Origin: Candidatus Latescibacterota bacterium
Lineage (GTDB): Bacteria > Latescibacterota > UBA2968 > UBA8231
Assembly: GCA_022820485.1 (NCBI GenBank)
Contig: JAJEFJ010000068.1
Coordinates: 57,291-121,290 of the forward strand
Direction: 5' to 3'
Length of the DNA: 64,000 nucleotides
This document shows, in pieces, positions 1 through 9,160 of this stretch (the first letter of the stretch is position 1; every line of letters starts with the position of its first letter). Below the pieces are notes generated by a model. That model worked only from the letters and a program-made list of their open reading frames with translations. It searched no databases and was not told the origin of the DNA. A program made the position numbers and the translations under genes.

Positions 1-266
1 TGGCCGCGCAGGGGATCGGGTGCCGCAGGTGTGGGTTGGTAGTAATCCATGCCTAGGCAGATGGCGGTCTGGGCACCGGGGACCATCTGGCGCGGATCCT
101 CGCGCTTGTCGAGGTGGCGTTTGAGGTAGTCCATCTGGCCGGCGTAGCCCAAGGCCACCCAGCGGGCGTAAAACTCGGCCCCTTTTAGCGGGTCAGCCGG
201 GGCAAAACCAACCGAGGTAAAACCCAAGGCGCGGGCCTTGTGGCGAATTTGTTCGGTCAGCGACAT
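1..266 (-). CDS. queG: Epoxyqueuosine reductase QueG, N-terminal part (truncated by window edge)
   Basis: Not in ORF track; minus-strand translation from ATG at 266: MSLTEQIRHKARALGFTSVGFAPADPLKGAEFYARWVALGYAGQMDYLKRHLDKREDPRQMVPGAQTAICLGMDYYQP..., typical QueG N-terminus (GY.G.MDY...R.DP....PGA). Confidence 0.85.
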   Translation of the reverse strand, partial: MSLTEQIRHKARALGFTSVGFAPADPLKGAEFYARWVALGYAGQMDYLKRHLDKREDPRQMVPGAQTAICLGMDYYQPTPAAPDPLRG

Positions 267-275
267 GCCGGGCCA

Positions 276-1586
276 CTAGAACATCTCCGCGATGCGGCGG
301 AAGACCATCTGATTGAGGTCGTTGAATGTGACAAACACCATGATGAACAGCATGATGGCCAAGCCGATCTGCTGAAAGACCTCGCGCTGGCGCAGCGAGA
401 GCGGTCGGCGCATGATGGCCTCTAGCGTGAGAAAGGTCAGGTGGCCGCCGTCGAGCACGGGGATGGGCAGGAGGTTGATAATCGCCAAGTTGACGCTGAG
501 TATGGCGAGAAAACGGACGAAGGAGTCCAAGCCCTGCTCGGCGGTCTGTCCGGCTAGCTGGGCAATGCGCAACGGGCCGCCCAATTCATCGGTCGAGCGG
601 TCGCCTTGGAAAAGCTCGCCCAAAAAGTCGAGGATCAGCCAAGAGGAGTTGTACACGCCCAGCCCCCCCAACACCACCGCTTGACCCAACCCAACCGTGT
701 GGCGCGTCTCTTGCGGACCGATGCCAATGCGACCCACGAACGCGTCGCCCTCGGAGTGGGCCGCCGGGGTAATGAGCTGCTCCATGCGCTGGTCGTCGCG
801 TTCCCAAACCAACGGAATCGTCTCGCCCGGATAGCGGCGGATTTCCTCGCTCATCTCGGCCCAGCTCACAACCGGAGCTTGGCCGACGGCGCGGATGATG
901 TCGCCCGCTTGCAGGCCGAGGCTGTCGGCTGGCATCCCAGGCTCAACGTACCCCACCGTGGTGGGGCGCATGAGCTGCACGCCGTAGCCCTCGTCGCCTG
1001 CCGGCGGCAGGCTGAAGTCCATGAGGATGCCGTCGCGTTCAACTTCGAGCCTAGCACCGCTGCTTGCGATCTCGTCCAAAGCGCTGGCTAGCTCATAGGC
1101 ATTGCCGACGGGCGTGCCTCCGACGGTGCGCACGCGATCGCCGCGCACCAGACCAACCTCGGCGGCGAGGGAATTCTCTTGGGGGTTGACGTGCGTGCTA
1201 TCGAAGGAATCGATTCCATAAACGCTGAAGAGGAAAATCAGAGCCACGAACGCGAAGAGGAAGTTCATCGCTGGGCCAGCGGCGATGACCGCCATGCGGA
1301 TTCCCACCGACCTAGAGGGGAATTCCCAGTGCGCGCCGGTGGTTTCCTCGGTGCCCACGTCGGCCATGCCAGCTACCTTGACGTAACCACCAAAGGGGAT
1401 CCAAGAGATGCAGTACTCGGTTTCGCCGTGGGTAAAGCCGATCATTTTGGGCGGGTAGCCCAAGGAGAAGCGCTCGACGCGGATGCCCGCCCATTTGGCG
1501 ACCAGAAAGTGGCCCAACTCGTGGACAAAGACCAAGACGCCTAAGGCGATGAGAAACGAGGCAATCGTAGTGAGGGTATCGAGCAT
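276..1586 (-). CDS. rseP: RIP metalloprotease RseP (site-2 protease) with PDZ domains
   Basis: HELGHF zinc motif near N-terminus, PDZ-like segments, C-terminal NLLPIPVLDGGHL motif. Confidence 0.95.
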   Translation of the reverse strand: MLDTLTTIASFLIALGVLVFVHELGHFLVAKWAGIRVERFSLGYPPKMIGFTHGETEYCISWIPFGGYVKVAGMADVGTEETTGAHWEFPSRSVGIRMAVIAAGPAMNFLFAFVALIFLFSVYGIDSFDSTHVNPQENSLAAEVGLVRGDRVRTVGGTPVGNAYELASALDEIASSGARLEVERDGILMDFSLPPAGDEGYGVQLMRPTTVGYVEPGMPADSLGLQAGDIIRAVGQAPVVSWAEMSEEIRRYPGETIPLVWERDDQRMEQLITPAAHSEGDAFVGRIGIGPQETRHTVGLGQAVVLGGLGVYNSSWLILDFLGELFQGDRSTDELGGPLRIAQLAGQTAEQGLDSFVRFLAILSVNLAIINLLPIPVLDGGHLTFLTLEAIMRRPLSLRQREVFQQIGLAIMLFIMVFVTFNDLNQMVFRRIAEMF

Positions 1587-1599
1587 ATTTTAATCCGTC

Positions 1600-2520
1600 T
1601 CAGGAAAAAACGGCCAGCACATCCACGTAGAGATACGCCAGCGGGAAGGCCAAAAAGTAGGAGTCAAAGCGGTCGAGCAGGCCGCCGTGGCCCGGAATTA
1701 GCATCGGCGCGTCCTTGATGCCCATGTCGCGCTTAAAGGCCGATTCCACCAGGTCGCCCATCTGCGCACCAATGCCCGCGACGAGTAAAAGCCCCAGCAG
1801 CGACGCAGGGGAAAAGGAGGGCAGCAAAAAGCCCAAGGGCAGGGGCAAGGCACTGCCAACTATGCCGCCGATGCACCCGACCCGCGTCTTATTAGGGCTG
1901 ATCGCCGGTGCCAGCTTGGCCCGGCCCCAAAACCGACCGCTGAAGTACGCCCCGGAATCCGTGAGCCAGATGCAGAGAAAGAGCACGGCCACCAAGTGGT
2001 GGGCCTCCTCGCCCCTACCAGCCGCCTGAAAAAGCAAAAGCGGCGCGCTACCCAAGACGCCGAAGAAGAACACGCCGCCCAATGTTAGAAAGGCGTTGGC
2101 CGCATAGCGCTCTGTGCCCTCGAACAAGGCCCACACCACGACCAGCGAGATGGCCGCCATCAGCAACGCAACGAGGTCGTCGTCTATGCCCTGGCGCCAG
2201 AAGTAGGTACACAGCCCCAAGACCAACAAGCTGCCCGGCAGGCGAATGGGTCGGTAGCCAGCTTCCGCTAGGATATGGTGATATTCCCACGAGCAGCGCA
2301 CGGCCACCGCCAACACCAATAAGAAGATCCCCAAGCTAGCCCCTTCGACCAGCAGGAGGATCACCGGTACGAATACGACAGCCGCAAGGACGCGCTGGCG
2401 CAGGCCGGAGGATTCTGCCGTGGTGTCAGCCGCCAAAGCGCCTCTGTCGCTGTTGATAGGCGGCAATGGCTTCGTACAGATGCTGGCGGCGAAAATCCGG
2501 CCAATGCACATCGCCGACAA
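1600..2520 (-). CDS. cdsA: Phosphatidate cytidylyltransferase (start uncertain; probably downstream of 2520)
   Basis: Multi-TM protein with C-terminal GDLVESAFKRDMGIKDAPMLIPGHGGLLDRFDS signature; adjacent to uppS. Confidence 0.9.
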   Translation of the reverse strand: MSAMCIGRIFAASICTKPLPPINSDRGALAADTTAESSGLRQRVLAAVVFVPVILLLVEGASLGIFLLVLAVAVRCSWEYHHILAEAGYRPIRLPGSLLVLGLCTYFWRQGIDDDLVALLMAAISLVVVWALFEGTERYAANAFLTLGGVFFFGVLGSAPLLLFQAAGRGEEAHHLVAVLFLCIWLTDSGAYFSGRFWGRAKLAPAISPNKTRVGCIGGIVGSALPLPLGFLLPSFSPASLLGLLLVAGIGAQMGDLVESAFKRDMGIKDAPMLIPGHGGLLDRFDSYFLAFPLAYLYVDVLAVFS

Positions 2521-3232
2521 AGCAAATCTCCGTATAGACCATTTGCCAAGGCAGGAAGTTGCTCAACCGCATTTCGCCGCTGGTGCGGATTAACAAATCC
2601 GGGTCGGGCAAGTCGGCTGTATAGAGGGCGCTGCTGATTTGTTCCTCGTCGATGTCTGCTGGGTCCAGCCGGCCCGCCGCCACTTCGGTGGCCAGCTTGC
2701 GGAAGGCATCGACCAGTTCGCTACGGCCTCCGTAGTTGAGCGCCAAGTTGAGCTTGAGGCCGGTGTTGTCTTTGGTTTGCGCGAGGGCGTGCTCTAAGGC
2801 CAATTGAATGGTCGGAGACAACGCGTCGGTGCGGCCGATGGCGTTGAGCGATACGTTGTTTTCGTGCAGTTCCGACACTTCGTCGCGCAGCGACTCGTGC
2901 AGCCACTGCATGAGTTCTGCTACTTCTGCTTCGGGCCGAGACCAGTTCTCGGTCGAGAAGGTGTACAGGGTCAGCGCCTCGATTTGCAGTTGACCGCAGG
3001 CGCGGACAATGTCGCGCACCGACTCGCGGCCAAAGCGATGTCCCTCGGTCTTGGGTAGATTGCGCTCGACGGCCCAGCGCCTATCGCCGTCCATGATAAT
3101 GGCGATGTGTTGCGGCAGGTCCCCCTCGTCCTTGAGGCGCTGCTGGATGCGGAAGTCCTCTTCGGGATTGAGGGGTTCTACTGGGTGGTATTCGCGTGGA
3201 GAAATTTCCAGCGGCAGCGCCTGAACACTCAT
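2426..3232 (-). CDS. uppS: Isoprenyl transferase (undecaprenyl diphosphate synthase family)
   Basis: HIAIIMDGDRRWA, LTLYTFSTENWSRP, DPDLLIRTSGEMRLSNFLPWQ motifs. Confidence 0.95.
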   Translation of the reverse strand: MSVQALPLEISPREYHPVEPLNPEEDFRIQQRLKDEGDLPQHIAIIMDGDRRWAVERNLPKTEGHRFGRESVRDIVRACGQLQIEALTLYTFSTENWSRPEAEVAELMQWLHESLRDEVSELHENNVSLNAIGRTDALSPTIQLALEHALAQTKDNTGLKLNLALNYGGRSELVDAFRKLATEVAAGRLDPADIDEEQISSALYTADLPDPDLLIRTSGEMRLSNFLPWQMVYTEICFVGDVHWPDFRRQHLYEAIAAYQQRQRRFGG

Positions 3233-3428
3233 AGCGTAAAAGAATGATTAGGTGGGTTTATGTGGTGGCCATTCACGGCCACTGGCGATAGATTTGGGCG
3301 CGTTCCGCCTTGAAAAAACAAGGCCGCGCGTATCTTGGTCAATCTAGGGGAAAGGCTCATATTCGTCAAGCAATCCTAGGTGCCACACGCGCTTGACGCT
3401 CTTTCTAGATGCCAGTATTATGTAATGT

Positions 3429-4025
3429 ATGAAGAAGGAGGCGACGCGCGCCCGCAAGGAACGGCTCAGAAAGCGCGTCCTAGCTGTGCGCATGGGTTTG
3501 GACCGCGGTCAAGTGGAGGCCAGCGGGCAGGCCATACTAGAGAGGGTCTTGAGCTTGGAGGAGTACCGCCGGGCCAAGCTCGTCCACACCTATGTCTCCA
3601 GCAAAGAAAACGAGGTCGATACCCGCGCGTTGATCGGCGCTTGCTTTGCGCACGGCAAGCGCGTAGCCGTGCCGGTGGTAATGCCGGGCACCAAGACGCT
3701 GGCCCACGCGCTGATCGACGGCCTAGACCAGCTCGTCGTCGGCCCTTGGGGGCTGGCGCAACCCGATCCGGCCGCGGCCACTTGGTTGCCCGCAGCAGCG
3801 CGGATCGACTTGGTCGTGGTGCCGGGTCTCGCCTTTGACCGACGCGGACATCGCATCGGCTGGGGCGGCGGCTACTACGACCGCTTTCTCGCGCAGGTAC
3901 AAGCCGTCAAAATAGGGCTGTGCTACGACGCGCTAGTCCTAGACTGCATTCCCGGCGAGCCGCACGATGTGCCCGTGGACCTGGTCGTCGCCGAAACCAC
4001 CATTTATCAAGGAGAATTTGCATGA
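3429..4025 (+). CDS. 5-formyltetrahydrofolate cyclo-ligase
   Basis: C-terminal VVVPGLAFDRRGHRIGWGGGYYDRFL signature. Confidence 0.93.
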   Translation: MKKEATRARKERLRKRVLAVRMGLDRGQVEASGQAILERVLSLEEYRRAKLVHTYVSSKENEVDTRALIGACFAHGKRVAVPVVMPGTKTLAHALIDGLDQLVVGPWGLAQPDPAAATWLPAAARIDLVVVPGLAFDRRGHRIGWGGGYYDRFLAQVQAVKIGLCYDALVLDCIPGEPHDVPVDLVVAETTIYQGEFA

Positions 4026-4336
4026 TCTACGAATTGCGCATCTACCGCTTCCACAAGGGAGCCGACAACAAAAAGAAATTCCGCGCCGGCTTTGCCAAAG
4101 CGCACCGCTTTATGTCCAAGTACGGCGTGACGTTTGTCGCCGCGTGGGAAAATCCCGACCGCGACGACGAGTTCATCTGGATTCGCGCCTTCCCCAACGC
4201 CAAGGCCCGCGACAAGGCGATTGACGCGTATTACGGCAGCCCGGAATGGGCCAAGATCGTCGATCAGATCCGGCCGCTGATCCGCCGACGGGAAGTGCGG
4301 GTAATGAAGGCATTGCCTTATTCGACGCTGAAATAG
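4022..4336 (+). CDS. NIPSNAP family protein
   Basis: MIYELRIYRFHKGADNKK...; ATGA overlap with upstream stop; ~104 aa ferredoxin-like domain protein. Confidence 0.8.
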   Translation: MIYELRIYRFHKGADNKKKFRAGFAKAHRFMSKYGVTFVAAWENPDRDDEFIWIRAFPNAKARDKAIDAYYGSPEWAKIVDQIRPLIRRREVRVMKALPYSTLK

Positions 4337-4437
4337 CAATCCTGAATGGCTTGATTCGGATCGTCTTGTGATACTATTCTGCGTCCGTCTGCGTCCATCT
4401 GCGGATCACTTCACCAATAATTTAGGATCGCTAAACA

Positions 4438-5433
4438 ATGTTCCGCATCGGCCCTATAACCGCTGATCCCGGCATCCTGCTCGCGCCTATGGAGGATGTC
4501 TCCGAGCTGCCGTTCCGCCTGATTTGCCGGGAACTGGGAGCCGACATCGTCTATACCGAATTCGTCAATGCCGAGGGGCTGCTGCGCGAGGATCCCAACG
4601 GGCCGCGCCGCGCTTTTCGCAAGCTGCGCTTTGCAGCAGCCGAGCGGCCCTTGGCGATCCAGCTTTACGGCGCGGCCTCGCTGTCTATGGAGAAAGCCGC
4701 GGAGATCGCCAGTGCGCAGCATCCAGACTTCATCGACATCAACTGCGGCTGCTGGGTGAGCAATGTGGCGCTGCGCGGAGCCGGGGCCGGGCTGCTGCGC
4801 GACTTGCCGCAGATGAAGGAGGTCGTCTCGCGCGTCATCGGCGCAACGCACCTGCCGGTGACCGTGAAGACGCGCCTCGGCTGGGACCAGCAGAGCATCC
4901 GCATCGTCGAAGTAGCTCAGATGCTCGAAGATCTGGGCGTGCAGGCGCTGGCCATTCACTGCCGCACCCGCGCGCAAGGCCACAAGGGCGCGGTGGACTA
5001 CGAGTGGATACCCAAGGTCAAGGCCGCGGTCTCGATACCGATCATTCTCAACGGCGACGTGACCTCGCCGCAGATGGTCAAACACGCCTTTGACAGCACG
5101 GGGTGCGACGGGGTAATGATCGGTCGCGGTGCCATCCGCCACCCGTGGATTTTCCGCGAGTCCCAGCACTACCTACAGACGGGTGCGCTCTTGCCCGAAC
5201 CAAGCTGTCAGGAGCGCATCGAACTGTGCCTCAAACACCTGCGACTAGCCGTTGAACACGACGGCCCGCGAGGGGCACTGGTCGGCGTGCGTCGTCACTA
5301 CGCCGGGTATTTTCGCGGTCTGCGCGGCGCAGCGCAGCTCAGAGCCGAGCTGGCTAGCTACAAGGAGCTAGACCCCTTGTTGGATCGCCTCGCCGAGCTG
5401 CGCGACACCGATCCAGAACGCCTCGCCGCCTGA
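4438..5433 (+). CDS. dus: tRNA-dihydrouridine synthase
   Basis: LAPMEDVSELPFR, DINCGCWVSNVALRGAGAGLL, VTVKTRLGWD, CDGVMIGRGAIRHPWIF. Confidence 0.92.
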   Translation: MFRIGPITADPGILLAPMEDVSELPFRLICRELGADIVYTEFVNAEGLLREDPNGPRRAFRKLRFAAAERPLAIQLYGAASLSMEKAAEIASAQHPDFIDINCGCWVSNVALRGAGAGLLRDLPQMKEVVSRVIGATHLPVTVKTRLGWDQQSIRIVEVAQMLEDLGVQALAIHCRTRAQGHKGAVDYEWIPKVKAAVSIPIILNGDVTSPQMVKHAFDSTGCDGVMIGRGAIRHPWIFRESQHYLQTGALLPEPSCQERIELCLKHLRLAVEHDGPRGALVGVRRHYAGYFRGLRGAAQLRAELASYKELDPLLDRLAELRDTDPERLAA

Positions 5434-5595
5434 TTCCCATCCCGCTGTAATTTCCGCTCCCGTCCCGTTTAACTGTGTACGATTTATAAATTTTTTCTAT
5501 TAATTACATAGTAATAATTAATTTGTCCAATAAATAGAACCCTCTATTTTATGCTGCGGCGAATGACATAACTCTTCCATACAAAGGAGACTCCT

Positions 5596-6909
5596 GTGAA
5601 CCAACCCAAATCTATCGCCCCGGCCACGGGCAAACTCGGCGTCCTAATTCCCGGCATGGGCGCTGTGGCCACCACAGTTATCGCCGGCGTCGAAGCCATC
5701 AAAGCCGGCATCGGCCAGCCCATCGGCTCGCTGACCCAGATGAGTACCATCCGCTTGGGCAAGCGCACCGAGGGACGCTCGCCGCTCATCAAGGACTTCG
5801 TGCCTTTGGCCGACATCGACAGCCTCGTCTTCGGCGGCTGGGACGTCTTTCCAGAGGACGCCTATGACTCGGCCATCCACGCCGGCGTCTTGGACCAAAG
5901 GCTGCTCGACCAGATCGCGGACCCGCTCAAGACCGTCAAGCCGATGCCCGCGGTTTTCGACCGCAACTACGTGCGCCGCCTCGAAGGCTCCAACGTCAAA
6001 AGTGCCAAGAGCAAGTGGGATGCCGTACTGGAAGTGCGCGAAGACATCCAGCGCTTCAAGGCCGACAACGGCGTCGAGCGGCTAGTGATGATTTGGTGCG
6101 GCAGCACGGAAATTTTCATGGAACACCACGAAGTACACGACGAGATCGAGAGCCTCGAAAAAGCCATCCAAGAAAACCACCCGGCCATTCCTCCAAGCAT
6201 GATCTACGCGTACGCCGCGCTGCAGGAAGGCGTACCTTTCCTAAACGGCGCGCCGAACTTGACTGTAGATGTCCCGGCTATGGTCGAATTGGCGCGGCAA
6301 AAGGGCGTGCCCATCGGCGGCAAGGACTTCAAGACCGGTCAGACCCTGATGAAGACCCTGCTAGCCCCGGGTCTCAAGGCGCGGATGCTCGGCGTGCAAG
6401 GCTGGTTTTCGACCAACATCTTGGGCAATCGCGACGGCGAGGTGCTCGACGACCCCGATTCGTTCAAGACCAAGGAAGTCAGCAAGCTCGACGTGCTGGA
6501 GTTCATCTTGCAGCCCAACCTCTATCCCGAACTCTACGGCGATATTTACCACAAGGTGCGGATCAACTACTATCCGCCGCGCGGCGACGAGAAAGAGGGT
6601 TGGGACAACATCGACATCTTCGGCTGGATGGGCATGCCCATGCAGATCAAGGTCGATTTCCTCTGCCGCGATTCGATTCTCGCCGCGCCGCTGGTCTTGG
6701 ACTTGGTGCTGTTTGCCGACTTGGCGCAGCGGGCGCAGATGGGGGGGATTCAAGAGTGGCTGTCGTTTTACTTCAAAAGCCCGATGACCGCGCCCGACCT
6801 CTATCCCGAGCACGACCTCTTCATCCAGCTAATGAAGCTCAAGAACACGCTGCGCTTCTTGCAGGGCGAGGATCTAATTACCCACTTGGGTCACGAGTAC
6901 TACGACTAG
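5596..6909 (+). CDS. ino1: Inositol-3-phosphate synthase (GTG start)
   Basis: LGVLIPGMGAVATTVIAGV nucleotide-binding, VPIGGKDFKTGQTLMKTLLAP, GWFSTNILGNRDG motifs; AAAGGAG-type RBS. Confidence 0.92.
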   Translation: MNQPKSIAPATGKLGVLIPGMGAVATTVIAGVEAIKAGIGQPIGSLTQMSTIRLGKRTEGRSPLIKDFVPLADIDSLVFGGWDVFPEDAYDSAIHAGVLDQRLLDQIADPLKTVKPMPAVFDRNYVRRLEGSNVKSAKSKWDAVLEVREDIQRFKADNGVERLVMIWCGSTEIFMEHHEVHDEIESLEKAIQENHPAIPPSMIYAYAALQEGVPFLNGAPNLTVDVPAMVELARQKGVPIGGKDFKTGQTLMKTLLAPGLKARMLGVQGWFSTNILGNRDGEVLDDPDSFKTKEVSKLDVLEFILQPNLYPELYGDIYHKVRINYYPPRGDEKEGWDNIDIFGWMGMPMQIKVDFLCRDSILAAPLVLDLVLFADLAQRAQMGGIQEWLSFYFKSPMTAPDLYPEHDLFIQLMKLKNTLRFLQGEDLITHLGHEYYD

Positions 6910-6938
6910 GTGCTTGGGCTACAATCAGTGGGTTGACT

Positions 6939-7937
6939 ATGGATGCACTCGTATTTGAGGAAATGCTATCAGAGCTATGTCAGCGCCTAACATCCGAGGC
7001 GCAACAAGGTGCGACTTATGAGGGAGCCAGCGACTTCGAGGATAGGGTTAGGCTTGAACTTGCATCGATGCCCCAACTAGAGGCCGTGTCAGTAGATTTC
7101 TCTCCCCATCCTCACCAATTCCCGGATATCATACTCGGTACGTACGGCATAGAAGTGAAGTTTACGAAAGGCGATAGCTGGCGAAGCGTCGCCAATAGCG
7201 TCTTTGAAAGCACTCGTAATCCTTCGGTGACGAGCATCTATGTGGTGTTCGGGAAACTTGGCGGCCAACCAGAGGTGAAGTGGGAAAAGTACGATGAGTG
7301 CGTCATCCATGTCCGCACATCTCACGTACCGCGTTTCGAGATCGAAATAGGTAGTGACCGATCTCTGTTCGCTACAATGGGGATCTCGTATGCCGAGTTC
7401 CGTGCGCTTTCGACCGAAGATCGGATGATTCAAATTCGCAAGTATGCGCGAAGTCGGCTGCGTCTTGGCGAGCGACTATGGTGGCTAGAAGATCGACCTG
7501 ATTCAGCACACTCCTTGCCCATCCAAGTCCGTCTATACATGGATCTGACTCAAGACGAGAAGAGACAGCTAAGGGCTGAGGCAGCGCTGCTGTGTCCACA
7601 GATCGTTAAACCGGCACGTTCCAAGAAAAAGTATAATGATGCAGCACTCTATTTGCTGACCTACCACGGTGTGCTGTGCTCACAGGCAAGAGACCTGTTC
7701 TCGGCAGGTAGCGTCGCTCTTAAGAGTGACTCCAAGCGAGGCGGCAATTACTTGCTGCGTGCCCTAAAAGACATCGAAGGCGAGATGCGGGTTGCGGCCG
7801 CCCGTATCGAACCGGCTTTGTTCAAAGAATACTGGGGATTTGTCGTTGCGCCTGAGCAGAGAATTTGCAAATGGCTAGAGCTAGCCGATGGCTATGCTCA
7901 GGATTGGATTCCATCGAAAGAATTATTCAGGGCCTGA
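6939..7937 (+). CDS. Type II restriction endonuclease, PD-(D/E)XK fold
   Basis: True ORF start at ATG 6939 inside the 6015..7937 frame; FPDIILGTYGIEVKFTKGDSWRSVANSVFE contains PD-x(n)-EVK; convergent with and overlapping a C5 MTase gene. Confidence 0.82.
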   Translation: MDALVFEEMLSELCQRLTSEAQQGATYEGASDFEDRVRLELASMPQLEAVSVDFSPHPHQFPDIILGTYGIEVKFTKGDSWRSVANSVFESTRNPSVTSIYVVFGKLGGQPEVKWEKYDECVIHVRTSHVPRFEIEIGSDRSLFATMGISYAEFRALSTEDRMIQIRKYARSRLRLGERLWWLEDRPDSAHSLPIQVRLYMDLTQDEKRQLRAEAALLCPQIVKPARSKKKYNDAALYLLTYHGVLCSQARDLFSAGSVALKSDSKRGGNYLLRALKDIEGEMRVAAARIEPALFKEYWGFVVAPEQRICKWLELADGYAQDWIPSKELFRA

Positions 7938-9160
7938 TCTGTTTGGGCGACATGCTTGCTAGGGCTTCGTTGGAAGCACCTGAGCACACTACATGCGACG
8001 TGCCACGCGAATACAGGGGGCACCGCATTGCCCACCTGTCGCTCGGTTTCCCTGAGACCTGACTGGAAGACAAAACTATCGGGGAACGATTGTATCCGCG
8101 CAGCCTCCCTCATGGAAATACGTCTCGGCAGCGAATAATGGAACTGAATATTCCCGTGACACTCAGCGCGAATCGTGTGGCCCGGTCTGTCGGCAGTAAG
8201 CCTACGATTTCCCTGCTCTGGGCTAGGATTCGCCCGACTCCATATGTGGTTCAAGTCGCGATTCTCTTGGACGGTTTCCAGATCACCAATTGCTTCCTCG
8301 GCGGTTATCCACTCGGAGGAATTCCGTTCGGGTTCTGGCGGCGTGAAAGGGTTCACCTCGCTAGAGGTACCGACGATGATGACTCTTTCGCGCATCTGAG
8401 GTACGCCATAGTCAGCCACCCGGTACAATTTGTAACCGACTGCGTAGCCCAGACTGCCGAAGTCAGAGAGTACTTGGGCTAGCGCTTCTCGATTGTCCCC
8501 TATGAGGAGGCCCTTGACGTTCTCCGCGACGAAAACCTTTGGCCTAGTTCGCTTTACTCCCTCCACCATTGCCCGATAAAGACCTGTCCGGGGGCCATTA
8601 ATGCCAGCCCTTTTGCCGTTAATGGAAATATCTTGGCAGGGAAATCCACCAATCAGCACATCTGCTTCATCCGGCAGTTCATCAATAAAATCCCATACAT
8701 CGCCACACGCGATGTCGTGACCCAAGTTGTGTGTGTAGGTCTTGCAGGCGGCTCTGTTGTTGTCGTTGGACCAGATTATCGAAAATGGAAGCTGTGGGTA
8801 GCTCCGGCCCATGAACTCAAAGCCACCAGTGAAACCAAGATCCATCCCTCCACAACCTGAGAACATAGATACTACAGTGAGAGATTTCTTCAGACTAAGC
8901 TGAGGCACTCGGTCAAGAAGATGAGAGCCACGTCTAGGAATTTGCTCTAGATCAGGTGCGGTTTTGTACTGTGCACCTGCATCACGACTGTTGTAATTGA
9001 AGAGAGAAAGTTGGCGTCTTTCTGCACAATATTCCGCTGCTGACCTGATGAACCAATCCTTGAGAGTACTACCAGATAGTGCGAGAGCCGAATATAGCTC
9101 TCGCTTCTGTTCTGGATCGATCTCGATCACTATTCTTCCAGAGGATGTTGGATTTGCCAT
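7898..9160 (-). CDS. DNA (cytosine-5-)-methyltransferase with N-terminal RHH-like extension
   Basis: VVSMFSGCGGMDLGF, GGFPCQDIS, AENVKGLL, RVADYGVPQMRERVIIVG, EAARIQSFPD, QVGNAVPP motifs; residues ~8-50 (GRIVIEIDPEQKRELYSALALSGSTLKDWFIRSAAEYC) resemble ribbon-helix-helix DNA-binding segments. Confidence 0.96.
   Translation of the reverse strand: MANPTSSGRIVIEIDPEQKRELYSALALSGSTLKDWFIRSAAEYCAERRQLSLFNYNSRDAGAQYKTAPDLEQIPRRGSHLLDRVPQLSLKKSLTVVSMFSGCGGMDLGFTGGFEFMGRSYPQLPFSIIWSNDNNRAACKTYTHNLGHDIACGDVWDFIDELPDEADVLIGGFPCQDISINGKRAGINGPRTGLYRAMVEGVKRTRPKVFVAENVKGLLIGDNREALAQVLSDFGSLGYAVGYKLYRVADYGVPQMRERVIIVGTSSEVNPFTPPEPERNSSEWITAEEAIGDLETVQENRDLNHIWSRANPSPEQGNRRLTADRPGHTIRAECHGNIQFHYSLPRRISMREAARIQSFPDSFVFQSGLRETERQVGNAVPPVFAWHVACSVLRCFQRSPSKHVAQTDQALNNSFDGIQS

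Noticed and set aside
3307-3324. Hairpin GCCTTG-AAAAAA-CAAGGC between uppS and the cyclo-ligase gene
   Set aside because: Short stem, lies at the 5' ends of two divergent genes and has no T-tract; not convincing as terminator or operator.
4720-4800. GCW instead of GCP at the Dus catalytic loop
   Set aside because: Looks like a subfamily variation of a protein otherwise fully consistent with Dus; not strong enough to call unusual without an alignment.
4411-5169. 252-aa minus-strand ORF opposite dus
   Set aside because: Antisense shadow; the plus strand encodes a clear dihydrouridine synthase with conserved motifs.
6015-6938. N-terminal half of the 640-aa ORF 6015..7937
   Set aside because: This part is an out-of-frame reading of ino1 with Arg/Gly-rich low-complexity; the real endonuclease start is ATG 6939.
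6915-6938. TACAAT as a -10 for the restriction endonuclease
   Set aside because: No acceptable -35 at 16-18 nt spacing; left unassigned.
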